From the NCBI GenBank assembly GCA_025093555.1, contig JAIWNF010000009.1:1-64000 (forward strand): a DNA stretch of 64,000 nt, in the 5' to 3' direction. How positions within the stretch are numbered: position 1 is the stretch's first letter; every line of letters begins with the position of its first letter. Positions 23,175-35,578 of the stretch are shown here, piece by piece. This DNA is from Circinella umbellata (lineage: Eukaryota; Mucoromycota; Mucoromycetes; Mucorales; Lichtheimiaceae). A program made the position numbers and the translations under genes. The notes beneath the pieces were generated by a model. The model was not told the origin of the DNA, ran no database searches, and saw only the letters and a list, made by a program, of their open reading frames with translations.

Positions 23175-23757
23175 TCATGAGCAACAAAACCAAATACTGC
23201 TTTTCTTTTTTGAATCGTTTTTTTTTAATTCAGGAAATTGTGGTGCATCCAGATCATCACAGGCTGGGGTTTTAAAGTTCAGAATGAATTGTGCTGTTGA
23301 ATCAGCTGCTTGAGCACTTTCTATTGCACGAGGATCTTGTGGATGTGCTATGGATATTGGTTCAGAAAGACTCTTACGTGGATCTTTCATTTTTGTCCAT
23401 GCCTTGACTTTGTCCTTTTTTTCATGAAGCCGGTGCCTTGGATGATGTTCAGAAAGATGTGGTATCATTATTATTATTATCAAAACAAAAGAAGAAAAAG
23501 ATTAAACAAAATAGAACAAATATACAAGTTTCTTACTACGACAAAATTGATACCTGAAACCCATGCAATTTTCTTAAATATGACAAAAATCAAAATCCCG
23601 TGTGTCACTGCTTGTATAAGAGGATAAAAACACATCACACTGGTCTAGATATAGGGAAAAAACCACAGATGACTCTTTTTATACTTCATATAATGCTAAA
23701 ACTTTGTAAAGATACTAAGCAACTATAATATCTTACTTCACCTGGAAGAGCTGAATA
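23175..23757 (-). pseudogene. Fragment of a membrane-protein gene (5' part missing)
   Basis: On the minus strand an open stretch at about 23655-23517 encodes a transmembrane-like segment, SVMCFYPLIQAVTHGILIF, then IAWVSGINFVV, followed by a GTAAGA donor. Further on, 23409-23175 encodes a polar tail with AWTKMKDPRKSLSEPISIA and ends KKKSSIWFCCS. A short upstream exon (about 23752-23739, LPGE) is possible. No start codon or further upstream exons fit before the Fab1-like gene begins at 23903. It looks like the 3' end of a polytopic receptor- or transporter-like gene cut off by its neighbour. Splice choices are uncertain and no family is recognised. Confidence 0.3.
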
Positions 23758-23902
23758 GAGAAGAACACAAAAATCACAATTTAAGTTTTCAAATATCAAA
23801 TACCTCTTTTTCTTTTACGGTATTTTATTACTTTATTATAAAAAATACTTTATTCACTACAGCTTGCACTACTCTAAGGTGTACAATTATAACGTTTAGA
23901 AA

Positions 23903-26900
23903 ATGAACGTTAGTAACAATGATAAAGTAGCCATGACATCTTCGACTACAGCAGTATCAACTAATAAAAATAGTGATAATAGTAACCGACGAAAATCATG
24001 GATTGCAAACGCTATTAATAATACAGCTGCCTTTTCTTCTATATCATCAACTGCTACTTATCATAATTCTAATTCTTTACAACCTTTTTCTCCCCCTCCG
24101 CATCAAATCGAAAAACAACAACAGAAACTACAACAAAGAAATATAAATGAGGCAGCAGAGCAATTGTTGAAAACGTTATTACAACAATGGCTTGGTGATA
24201 TTCAATTACCTATTCATCCTTGGTCTAGCATACTTTTGAACCTTGTACTACAGCAAGTTTCTGCCCACGTGAATGCATCATCAGCGCATCATAAAGTTAC
24301 TAATACCCAGACTGTCGCTCATGATGACAATCACGAGGAAACATCGGCTCTTGGCCAATTTTCAATATGGATCCAATGTATGCCCACTGGAAAACCAGAG
24401 AATTCTTATTTCGAACCGCAAGTATATCATGGTTTACCTCTCAGTAAGTTTTCATACTTGATTTTGGTTATTGTGATTTTTGATTAAGATGAAATCGTAA
24501 TTATCTCGATGATGGCTGGGGAAGGAAAAGAAAAAATATATGTTAAAAGCTTTTATCATAATAACTTTTTACTTGTGCTATTATATTTTATCAGGCAATA
24601 TCTTACCACAACAGCAGCCAATCAGAACAGGAGAGAACGTTGGTGGTACAATTAATCTCCAAGGTGTGTCTATTTCATCGAGCCATATCAATGATTTGAT
24701 ATGTGCAATGATGCATGTGCTTGGAAATATGAGACTAGAGTTAAATGTTCTTCGCGATCATCGCCTGACCCCTCCGCCCCTTAAACAAAAAAGTCAAAAG
24801 GGAAGACGAACTAGTGTTAATAAACAACACCGACAACAACAGATTAACTCTACAAGAACCTATCAATTACATTTACAGTCACCTGGAATGGATTTACCAT
24901 CACCTGTTTCACCGTTAAAACGAATCATTCCGACCAAATCATCATCAGCCTCGACGACATCTAGTTATAATAAACCAGTTACCTTAATTAAGTGGATATT
25001 TAATCGTAATAAACAGACAAAGGAAACACTACCTCAGCAACAGTCTCCGACAATATTTACTTCGCCTACCTCAACAACCAGCAATTCATCTATTAATATG
25101 TCATTATTGAGTAATAATAGTGGATATTATACTTCTACACCACCATCAACACAACACCAACAATCTCTCCCATTCACACCTCACCTGGCCCATAATATTT
25201 ATAAGCAATTGTCAACAACACCCATTTCATCCTCCGTTGGGCGTACTTATTCATTGCCTGATGTTATTGTCCACTTACAAATTTATGAGCAAAATGAAAA
25301 AAGAAAACTTGAATCGAAAGGATATAATAATAATAGTAATAAAGCTGAACAATACTACTATTATGAACATCAGCCTCTCCCATTTCAAAATAATATGGGT
25401 GGTTTACAGCGAAAAAGATCCAATAGTATACGATTACCATCCATTTTATCTCGATCCTCATCATTAAGAAGGAGCAAGCGACAGCAACAATTGGTCGAGC
25501 GTTATTATGCTGGTATTCATCTACTCAACTTGGAAAGATTACTTTTACTTGATAGTTCTCGGTCAACGCTTTTTGGCTTTATTGAGCAACAACATATCGC
25601 ATTTACCTACTCCTTTTACCCACGACATCAGAATAAACAACAGGAAATAAAAAGTAACAATAGTAAACAGAAATTAAATCAACAGCAACAGCAACCTTGT
25701 GTTGGACCAAAGATCGCTCGTATGGATTATTATCGATTTCATCCTGATCAAACAATACATATAAGTCGACAATTTCTAGACCGGTCATTAGGTAAAACCA
25801 TTATACATATGAGTCAGCAATCTAAAGTGATATGTCGCGATTGGGTCACTCAAAGTAGACAAAATGATCCAAGTAATAATCAGAAAGAAACAAGAAGAAG
25901 GTCATCAGGAACCAGACTAAATTTACACGATATTACTAGCAGCGATAAGAGTGACAACGAAGATAAAGAGGAATATGGCGAGGATCAGTATAACATTCTC
26001 GATAATGAAGAAGAAAATAGTGGATGTGATCTACCTATGACAGAACATACATTATGTTTTTCTCATGGGCCTTCTCGAGTGTATATTAATACAGATAGAA
26101 CAACTACTATGATATTACCCGATACAACCCTTAACACAGCTTCGGAAGAAAACATTATAATGTGGTCCGAATGTAGTACATGTCATGCAGAAACAAAGCC
26201 AAAGTCAATGACTTCGAATACCTTTTCTTATTCATTTGCAAAATACCTAGAGTTTATGTTATATTATACTGATAATAATAATATACCGCATTTGTCCAAT
26301 TTTAGCGCTGGGGGCGCTCGTCATTCAGATTCGTGCTTTAATTATCAACAGACTTCATCATCCATTATCTATTGCTTTTATTATGATAAATGTACTTTAC
26401 GAATACAAAGAGATCAACACCCAACAAAGTATGCTTTATGTTCACCCAATTTGTCGGTGACATCAGTTCCAAGAACTACTACAACGATAAATAATAATAA
26501 TAGTAATACTACAACTACAACTACAACTACAACTACAACTACAACTTCAGTGGAAAGTGATGACAATGGTGTAAATCAGACCGTTAATCGTGAAATAGAT
26601 AGTTTTTTTACAGCCATTATACAGCATTTAGATCTAATTGGTTATTATCTGAAAGGGGAAGCAAAACAACAACCGTTACCGACCTGTAATAAAGCTAATA
26701 TAGAAGCGAAGCAAAAAGAGCTCAAAATATTACAACGAACAGTACATAATAATTATAGTGATTGGATGCTTTATGTTGCCGAAGACAATAATAACCTAAA
26801 TGATGTTCGACGTGCATTTTCTATTCAAGCGAAATTGATAATGAATCAATTGAATGAATGGCAGCAAGATCAGTGTCCAGAGTTAATTGCAGAATGTGCT

Positions 26901-28376
26901 TGGGATGTGCCTGGTTATTTTAGGTAACTAACAAGCAAATATGAATTTCGATAGTAGTATAATAACGCTTGATAAAATTATTGACTAAATGAATACGTAA
27001 TAATAATAATAATAATAATTAATTATGACCACAGCTCAGAAAAAAAGGTGCATGCCATGCCAGATTCTTCGATTCTAGTAAGGGAAAATGAACCAACATC
27101 CATTATCGCGTATACCCTCAAGTAAAGTACAAAATAAATTATTGTTTTGAAGATTGAAAAAAAATTGTAAGACGCTAACCGTTTTTCAACTAATGCTTGA
27201 TTAAACTAATATAGTTGCGCATCTTATAAAGCGGAAATTCAACAAAAAGCAGAGACTAAATCCAACAAAACACTTGTTGATGATAGCAGCATTTTATCTG
27301 TCAGTATAGGAGGAGCTATAACGGACGAAGATCAGGACCTATTTATTGATGAGACAAATGAGAATGAAGTAGATAATGACGACTTTTACTTTTCCTCCTT
27401 GGAACGTTATTATTTTTTTGATAATGAAGATAATATCAGTTACAACATTAGTAGTGGTAGTAACAACAATCACCATAATACTATAAATAAAACTGGTAGT
27501 AGCGCAGCACTGCATGTTGTTACAACGGCGTATCAGGAACAACAAGCATCTCCATCATTTGCATCTGCGCGACAAACATTGGTTCAAGGTGTACGACAAC
27601 AACGCCACAATACACATCCGCATATTGAAAAACTAAGAACTCGTTGGCATACTAGATTTTCTCATTATCATCACCCAAGCGGAATTCCGTCCCAGTGGAA
27701 ACGCTTGGATGGAGAAATTCCAGCCCCCTTATTATTAAACAATAATGACTTTCCTAGCGGCAAAATACCTATTAATTGGGATATTCAAGAAGAACGTACA
27801 ATCTCTCAACAACTAGATAATTCGAATCATAAAATTTTGAAGGAAATTCGATTACATAATATAGTATATAATAACAATAATAAAAACAAGAAACTGAGCC
27901 CACATATTCGACACAGTAAGTAATAATAATATCGAAAAAAAATTGTATATATATATATATTGCATTAATGTTTTATTGTTTTTAAAGGGTTTGTGCACAG
28001 TAACATAGAATTCACATGTATTGTATACTATGGTCCAGAATTTGAAGATTTACGAAAACGATGCGGAATAGAGCAAATAACTGTAGAATCCCTGTGTCGT
28101 TGTCAACCATGGCAAACTAGTGGTGGAAAAAGTAAAAGTCGATTCTATAAGACAAAAGGTATTTAAAAGTACGCCTTCTTATCTTCTGTCTTTTTTTATC
28201 GTACATTAATTAGTTTATCACTATAGACGATAGATTTGTTGTTAAAGAAATGATCTCCTCATGGAATTCAGCTGAAAAACAACAATTTTTAAAATCTGCC
28301 CCTGCTTATTTTGATTATATGAAACGTACTACTTCAGAGGTAGGAACATAATTTGTGCAGTGTTAGCTTATTACGT

Positions 28377-28408
<32 letters not shown>

Positions 28409-29544
28409 ACAGACACACAGACACACATAAAGAATGGGTTTATATGTTTAATATTTATAATGGCAACGATGATTGCTATAGATCCCGAGCATTCTTACCA
28501 AGATATTGGGTTTTTATACCATTCGTATCACTGATTATGAAAAACGAGCAACATGGGCTATGGATGTCATGGTGATGGATCATTTATTTTATAACCGTAG
28601 TATTACTCAGGTAATATTGTACAGTTTTATAGAATTTATTTCCTTTATCTAGCGATAGTTGTGAATAGAAAAAGGTTTTCTTAACAAAGATACTCAAAGA
28701 AGAATATGATTACGTACTTTATTTAGCGGTTCGATTTCAAAGGTATCCGTGATCGACAAGTACTCGAAAAGCAGCAACAATACCAACAACGGCAATTGAC
28801 GACATTATGGGACGGTGACTGGCTCCATGGTAGTACTAATTTTCAATTTTTATTACTATTCACTCCCTTTTTGTTAAAAAAAATCGATATGTATCAAAGA
28901 AAAATGCGCTTAAGCCTCCTTGAACTTAATTTTATTAAATCGAATACGTGTAACAAATCACATGCTCAATATTCTAGGTTATCGACTTGAAATTAGCACA
29001 ACTCAATATTCTAAAGCACTCACTATAGACACAGCTTTAAAAAATGATGCTGAATTTATTGAAAAATGTAACTTTATGGATTATTCCTTGCTTGTTGGTA
29101 TTGATGAACAGAACAAAGAAATTGTAGTCGGAGTTGTTGGTAAGTGCCTATAATGCCCATATAGTGAAAACGATTGTATATGAAAAGGATTTGAATACAA
29201 TAGATATGAATAGATTTTATTGGAGCTTATACCTGGTACAAAAAAATTGAATCAAAAAGCAAATCCACGTTGAAATCTCAAAAGCGAGTGACTGTCTTGC
29301 CCCCACAACAATACCGTGCGCGTTTTTGTCAGGAAATCAGTAACTATTTTGTATCAGTACCAGGTAAGTTCATTGGTCATAATAGCTATATGTGGGGGAG
29401 GGAAGTATATTAACAAATAATATAATTTTTCTTCTAATGTAAAACTGCGTTGAAATAAAAGGGAAATTTGATCGAGTTGAACCTAAAGAAGAAAGGAATT
29501 CATTTGTCACATCGTTTTGTGGTTTTGACATGTTGAGTTCATAA
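23903..29544 (+). CDS. Fab1/PIKfyve-like phosphatidylinositol-3-phosphate 5-kinase, no FYVE domain
   Basis: Eleven exons: 23903-24443, 24595-26923, 27035-27121, 27215-27915, 27988-28158, 28227-28339, 28482-28610, 28727-28829, 28978-29139, 29214-29363 and 29462-29544. They give about 1522 residues. A Cys-rich Fab1 region is seen from WSECSTCHAETKP (about residue 703) through FSYSFAKYLEFMLYY and HSDSCFNY. SSILVRENEPTSIIAYTL precedes the kinase, as in Fab1. The PIPK domain has TSGGKSKSRFYKTKDDRFVV, LKSAPAYFDYM, ILGFYTI, FDFKGIRDRQ, CNFMDYSLLVGID, and VVDFIGAYTWYKK. The N-terminus lacks the FYVE zinc finger and only a diverged chaperonin-like part can be suspected. Fab1 makes PI(3,5)P2 on vacuole and endosome membranes. 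Key lysine and aspartates are present, but several otherwise conserved stretches are altered. Long Asn/Gln/Thr-rich inserts occur, including a poly-Thr tract at 26508-26545. Confidence 0.85.
28377..28426 (+). repeat. (AC)n / (ACACAG)n microsatellite in an intron
   Basis: Pure AC dinucleotides (28377-28402) grade into ACACAG units up to 28426. The tract lies in intron 6 of the Fab1-like gene (28340-28481). Confidence 0.9.
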
Positions 29545-30405
29545 AAAATGGGATTGTTTATATTTAATTTCATTATGCTATTGATAATAAATGGTTTTGA
29601 TTATTTTTTTTAATCACTCCACACAACCAAACTATATATTATTAACTTTCTTCTCTTTGTATTACAATGAAAACGAGAAGAATAAATGTAATGTATCACA
29701 AGAAATCAAGTGAATGGTCTGTGGCGGTCATTTAAATCGAAAATCAATCAAGGAGAGGTTTTTTAGTGTGTGATTCTGCTCCTATTTCATCATCACGCAT
29801 TTATTTTTGTTAAGATTGCTTTTTGTTTCTTAAATGACATTGAAACGTTGATAAAAAAAATATCCAAATATAGGGAATGTGTCTTTATAGCCCCTTTTTA
29901 TTACTCTTGATTTATGAGTGATCATTTTTTCTTTTAAGCTACTACTTATGCTGAGTTGAATTTAAATAATGGACTAATTCCGATCAGTTAGAAAACAGGG
30001 TCTTTCTTATATATTCTTACATGAAAATTAGCAAGAAGAATGAGGAGGCAAAAGAAATACGATATAAATATTATTTAAAGTTACTGTATATAAATATACA
30101 TTTGTGTGCGATGTACTTACGAGCTGTGAGTAATGTACCTGATAAGGTGTGCGTGCCTGTGCTATATCAAATAAAACACAAATAGTCTAAACCCTTATTC
30201 ATGAATGACACGAAAAAGTCCGCCCCATTAAAACGATTTTCAGAAAAAAAAAAGACTTGAATTCCTGCTTTGGGAACAGACCACACACTTGTTCTATAAA
30301 CCTTTTTTCTCTCGTTTTTATATATATCACTAAGTCCTTTCCCTTCACTTTCATTTTTTTTCTTTTTTTTTTTTTAATTTTTTTTTTGAAACATCTTGGC
30401 AAATA
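29545..30405. other. Intergenic: Fab1-like 3' flank and RasGEF promoter
   Basis: No ORF with coding character. A poly-T/pyrimidine-rich stretch (30302-30387) lies just ahead of the RasGEF start codon and probably marks its transcription start region. Confidence 0.5.
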
Positions 30406-33400
30406 ATGACTTCTATGCCAAAGATATTATGTACAGTACGTGCATTACATCCGTTTCATTCTCCAGAACAATCGTCATTAAGTTTTGACAAGGGGGACTT
30501 TATTGATGTACTTGCCCAACTCGAATCGGGTTGGTGGGATGGGTGGTATGTGCTCTTCTCCATGACATATTAGCTATAAAAAATATATTCTTCATAGACT
30601 AACTTCCTTTTAGGTGTAATGGTTCAAGAGGTTGGTTTCCCAGCAACTATGTCGAGATGATCAATGTCAATCCCGAATTAGCTGATAGCGTCATGCCAAC
30701 TGCTGGTGGTACCAGTGCAACTCGACGAGCTCGAAGAGGAAGTACTGATAGCCGTTTGGATCGAAAACCATTTGATCAGAACCAACGGTTACCAGATGTG
30801 CCCGAAATTAAACACGAAGATGAAAATGTGATAGCAACAACTACAACTACTACAACAAACGCGACTAGTGTTCATAGCGGAAATGGTGGAGGCCATTATT
30901 TTTATGATCCAGTGACTGGTAGTGTTCAATATCACAATAATGGATCAATTACTGGTGATTCCGAAGATGAAGATAATTTTGTTGATGCTCGTGCTAATAA
31001 CCATAATCGTCAATTATCACGTACAAGTAATGAATCCTCATTACACGGAATTAATAATAATAGTAGTAATACTATTGCCACTACTGCTACTGTCGTACCA
31101 TCATCTGTCACAACAATGAGTAATAATGCAAACCGAGAACTGGATGAAGATAAAATGGATGCAAGTCATGTAAGTTTATTTTTTTTTTTTACTACAAAAT
31201 AGGAGAGGAAAAATAGAACAACCGAAAAAAAAAATCGCATATAGTATTTATAAATTTATTTTAATAGATTATGTCTCAGTGGGTTGAGCGTGTTACCCCT
31301 CAGGGCAGAACGTATTTTTGTAACCTCGTAACTCAGGAGACCACGTGGGATAAAGAAGAAATCAACAAGACAACCGGTCGTCTGGTAAACTCTTTCTTTC
31401 TTTTTCTTTCCTTATTTTGTTCGCATTATTACTCAAAATTAGAAATTAATCAATATATAGAATAAAAGTGGAGATGAAACAGATTCTGAAGATGATCAAA
31501 ATACCCCAAGGAAAACATCGCGTGATGCGGAAAGTTTAATTCTTAACGGCAACCAATCTATTTCTACAGCAGCCACTGATCAAAGTGAACCACTTACCTG
31601 GCAAAAATTATCGGGTGATGTTGCCTTAGCTATCCATCAGTTAAATGTTACTGCACAGCAAAATTTGCGTGAACATTTTATCGAACATGCGGGTATTGTT
31701 GTTGAAACCATTCGTCTTATGCTCTATGCTGCTGGACTCATAGAGAAAGACTCAAATCACACTCAAGATCAAATATTACGTATTCCTCATCGCGCTGTCA
31801 TGGCAGCTCTCTCAAAACTGGTTTTGTCAGCACGTATTGCTTCTGAAGTACCCGTAACACCACCTTCTTCGCCACCTACCGCCCACAACAATAATGGATC
31901 AGCATCATCCGAAACAGTATTTAAGTTACAAAAAGATGCTGGCGATGTATTAGCTGCTGTACGTAGTTTTGTTACGGCGTGTCAACAACGTCAAGTACGT
32001 GTAGAACATATGACTCCACGATTTGTAAAAGAAAATACTGGAGATAATAATACTACGACGACAGTAACATTGAATAATACAACAACGATACAAGTACCAG
32101 GAGATCCGGCGGATGAACCTGATTTTACGTCAACAATCGATAATGAAGATAAAAAATCTGGTAAAGCTAGTAGTGTGATTAGTGGTAACACCATGTCTAA
32201 TAATAGTGGTAACAACGTTCCAATTTCCGCACCTACATTACCAACACCCCCTAATCAACAACAAAAACCTAAATATCGACTCAACCAAGATTTCATGGTC
32301 AGTTTACAAACTCATGCCAATCAAATCTATGGATCGACTGAAGCATTAGCTGCAGGTACAGCACATGCTATTGAAATTCAACATGAAAATGAATTAGATG
32401 GTGGTAACAATAGTATCATATTGGAAGACAATCAAGAAAAAGCGAGGGAAAGCATTGTGATGCTTTTCCGTACGTTATCTGAACAAATCAGTCAGTACTT
32501 GTCTATTTTGGAAGGTATTAGTTTCGATGAAGATCAAATCCAAGCACCAGCAATTTCACGGTTTAAATGGGAACGACAACGATTGTTTACTGCTTTTGGC
32601 CGGTTATTCAATGCTATCCAAGTATTGAGTGACCCAAGTGTCACTCTTTCTTCGGGAATTACGGCCATTGACGAAAGTAATGCGGAAATTGAAGAAGCTT
32701 TGGAGCGTATTTCTTCATGTGTACAACATATGGTTGGACAGCGTCGCTTATGGTTATCAAGACGTGGTACTTCGGATACCAAGGACTCATTGACAAATGA
32801 TGGTAATAGCAGTATAAGTGGAAATATTAACCCATTGTCACCCGCATTAACGGATCCTTGGTCACCTCCTCCACAAGGTATGCCACCACCAACACCTCAT
32901 GATATTGATTATGACAGTGACACATTAGAAACTGTGATCAGTTCGACATCCTCCAATTTACTACCACGAACTAGATCCAATCGCCATCATCAACGACAAG
33001 CTTCACCTAATATTGCTGCTTCTTTACGTATCCCTGGTAATGAAACACCACCACAAATACAACAACGTCAACGCCAACCAAGTACAAAGCCTACCGATAC
33101 TTTATCATCGAATGATCATCATTGGTTCTTGGGTCATGAATATGTAAATGAGGAAATTGTATTTGGTTCGGATGGTAATCTCAAGGGTGGTACATTACCT
33201 GCTTTGGTGGAACGTTTGACACCCCACGATACACTTGGTAAAATTTAAGCGTTTGAATTCTATGTAGAAGATAAGAGAAATGTATTGTTATGTATTGGAT
33301 AATGTGATATTAATAATTTATATGGTTTTAGATACATCATTCATTGCCAACTTTTTATTGACTTATCGATCATTCTGTACAACTGAAGAATTTGTCAACT

Positions 33401-34699
33401 TGTTGGAGAAACGATATACAAATACAGCGCCCGAAGGTTTAACTCCTCAAGAGCTTGAAATCTGGATTGAAAAAAAACAAAAGCTTATTCGATTACGGTA
33501 ATATAAACACAAACGATATTTTTTGTATAAAAATATATAAAGTGAGGGAAAAACGGAAATGATGAGAACTAATAATGGCCACGGATATGAAATTATTTTA
33601 TTAGCGTGTTCAATGTTATGAAGAACTGGTTAGAAAACTACTACAACGACGAAGATGAATTCATTTTAGACCGACTCGAATTCTTTACCAGCACAGTCAT
33701 TCGTGATGCTTCCGGATTTTCAGCGGATCAATTAAACCGCCTTATTTTGAAACGTCGAGAAATTGATGCTGATGATGGATTAAAGAAACTTGTGCCGAAC
33801 AATATGGCTGGACCTACTCCAATTTTGCCTAAGGCCGTGACGCCTCAAATGACCCTTTTGGATACGGATCCATTGGAATTGGCACGTCAATTGAGTATTA
33901 TGGATTTCAAGTTATATAGTAGTATTCGACCAATTGAATGTTTGAATAAGGCTTGGTCCAGAGATGATCAGGAATTAGCTTACCATGTCAAGCAATCGAT
34001 TAATTATTGTAATCGTTTAACAGCTTGGGTAACTGGATCGATTTTGGAACATGATGAGGCAAAACGGCGTGTTATTATTATCAAACATTGGGCAATAGTA
34101 GCCGATGTAAGTTTTTTGTTGTACTTTTTATCGAGCTGTTTTTTTTTTATCAAAACTAATTATAAATATACTTTATAATTTAGAAATGCCGTATTCTCAA
34201 CAACTATAATACATGTATGGCCATTTTTTCAGCTTTTGACAACAGTGCTGTCGGTCGTCTTCGACGTACATGGGAAATTGTTGGTAACCGTACACAGCAA
34301 ACCTTGAACTATATTCGTAAATTGATGGGAGCTAATCGTAATTTCACTGCGTATCGTGAAATGGTTCATAGTGTCAATCCACCTTGTATTCCCTTTTTGG
34401 GTATTTATTTACAAGATTTGACATTTATTGAAGACGGTAATCCGGATTATCTTGCCAAATCAGTCGATTTGATTAATTTTGCAAAAAGACAAAAGACAGC
34501 CGAAGTGATTCGTGAAATTAAACAGTTTCAATCTTCGCCTTATATTTTACAAGAGGTTCCCGGTATACAAACTTTTATATCGAAATCGTTGGAGGCTAGT
34601 TTGGATGTTGAAGCTTTATATGAACGTAGTTTGGAATTGGAACCAAGAACAACCACAGCAGCTGCTGAAGCAGCTCGATTGCTTGAAATGATTAATTAA
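30406..34699 (+). CDS. Ras guanine nucleotide exchange factor with SH3 and WW domains (Cdc25-type)
   Basis: Seven exons: 30406-30545, 30614-31169, 31268-31384, 31461-33237, 33332-33497, 33605-34106 and 34184-34699. They give 1257 residues. An N-terminal SH3 domain (about 7-62: CTVRALHPF, GWWDGWCNGSRGWFPSNYVE) is followed by a disordered stretch. A WW domain (about 235-265: WVERVTPQGRTYFCNLVTQ, then ETTWDKEE) comes next, then a long helical and disordered middle. The RasGEF N domain (GTLPALVERLTPHDT, FIANFLLTYRSF) starts near 845. The catalytic domain runs from LELARQLSIMDFKLYSSI to the end, with NPPCIPFLGIYLQDLTFIED. The protein would load GTP onto Ras in nutrient and morphogenesis signalling. 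The SH3 end of the family is often seen in fungal Cdc25 homologues; WW plus SH3 is less common in model yeasts. Confidence 0.93.
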
Positions 34700-35578
34700 A
34701 TTCGTTAACGTTATCTTTTTATTCTATTTATTATCCTTATTATCTTTATTGTTATTATTATTTTAATAGATGTTTTTGTTTTGTTTTTTTTCTCCCTCTT
34801 AATCATTATTCTTATCTCATTTTCTCCTTCAACAAACAACATTTTGTTTTTCATTACATACAAAAAAAACATATCCTACAATTTCTTTTTATTCTACATA
34901 CCCCCACACTTTTCCTTCTTACCACTTCCCCTCCTCCAAATTAACTAGTTGACAAGCTGTAATACTATTATTTATCATATTTCCTATTTTTTTTAACAAA
35001 ATAAACAAACAATTGATCTTTTTATCTGTGCAAAAACATTTAATTTGGATCAGCATTAAACAAAGAAATAAATAATTGTTTATAATAAATTCTAATTTTT
35101 TTTATGAAAGAAAGAGTGATATATCATTGTATACTATGGGTGAGGGGTTGTTATATGATTTTGAATGTAGAAGAAAAAAAAAAGAGGGGGGGGGAAATAA
35201 AAGATATATGTGAACTGTGAGATTAATATTAATGATAATAATAATAAAGAGACATTTTTTATGTGTGAGAATTACTTGTTTTTTTTTTTGGAAAGGGTTA
35301 AAGGAGAGATAAAAATCGTTCTCTTTTAATTCTCTCTAAAACCAAGTTATTCTCATCAATAATAAAAGTTCTTCTTTCTAAGAAATATTTGTGCGTGTTT
35401 TTTTTTATAGAGGAGTGTTGTCTTTTTTTTAAAATATTTATATATTATATATATTCTGGTAATATAAAAATTATATAAATAATATCTAGATGCTAATAAA
35501 ATAAATGTAAAAGAAAAGATAAACTTAGTATATGAATTGCTGATAATACTTATTTTATGTCTTCTCATTATTCATTAA
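34700..35578. other. Intergenic between convergent genes; A/T runs
   Basis: 3' flanks of the RasGEF (+) and the 4-RRM gene (-). T-rich and A-rich runs, a G run in the A-rich patch near 35185-35194, and no coding character on either strand. Confidence 0.6.

Noticed and set aside
24540..24594. Start of the second Fab1-like exon at the ATG near 24540 as a separate gene
   Set aside because: The reading is an intron tail: a clean TATTTTATCAG acceptor at 24594 joins in phase to the upstream exon ending at 24443.
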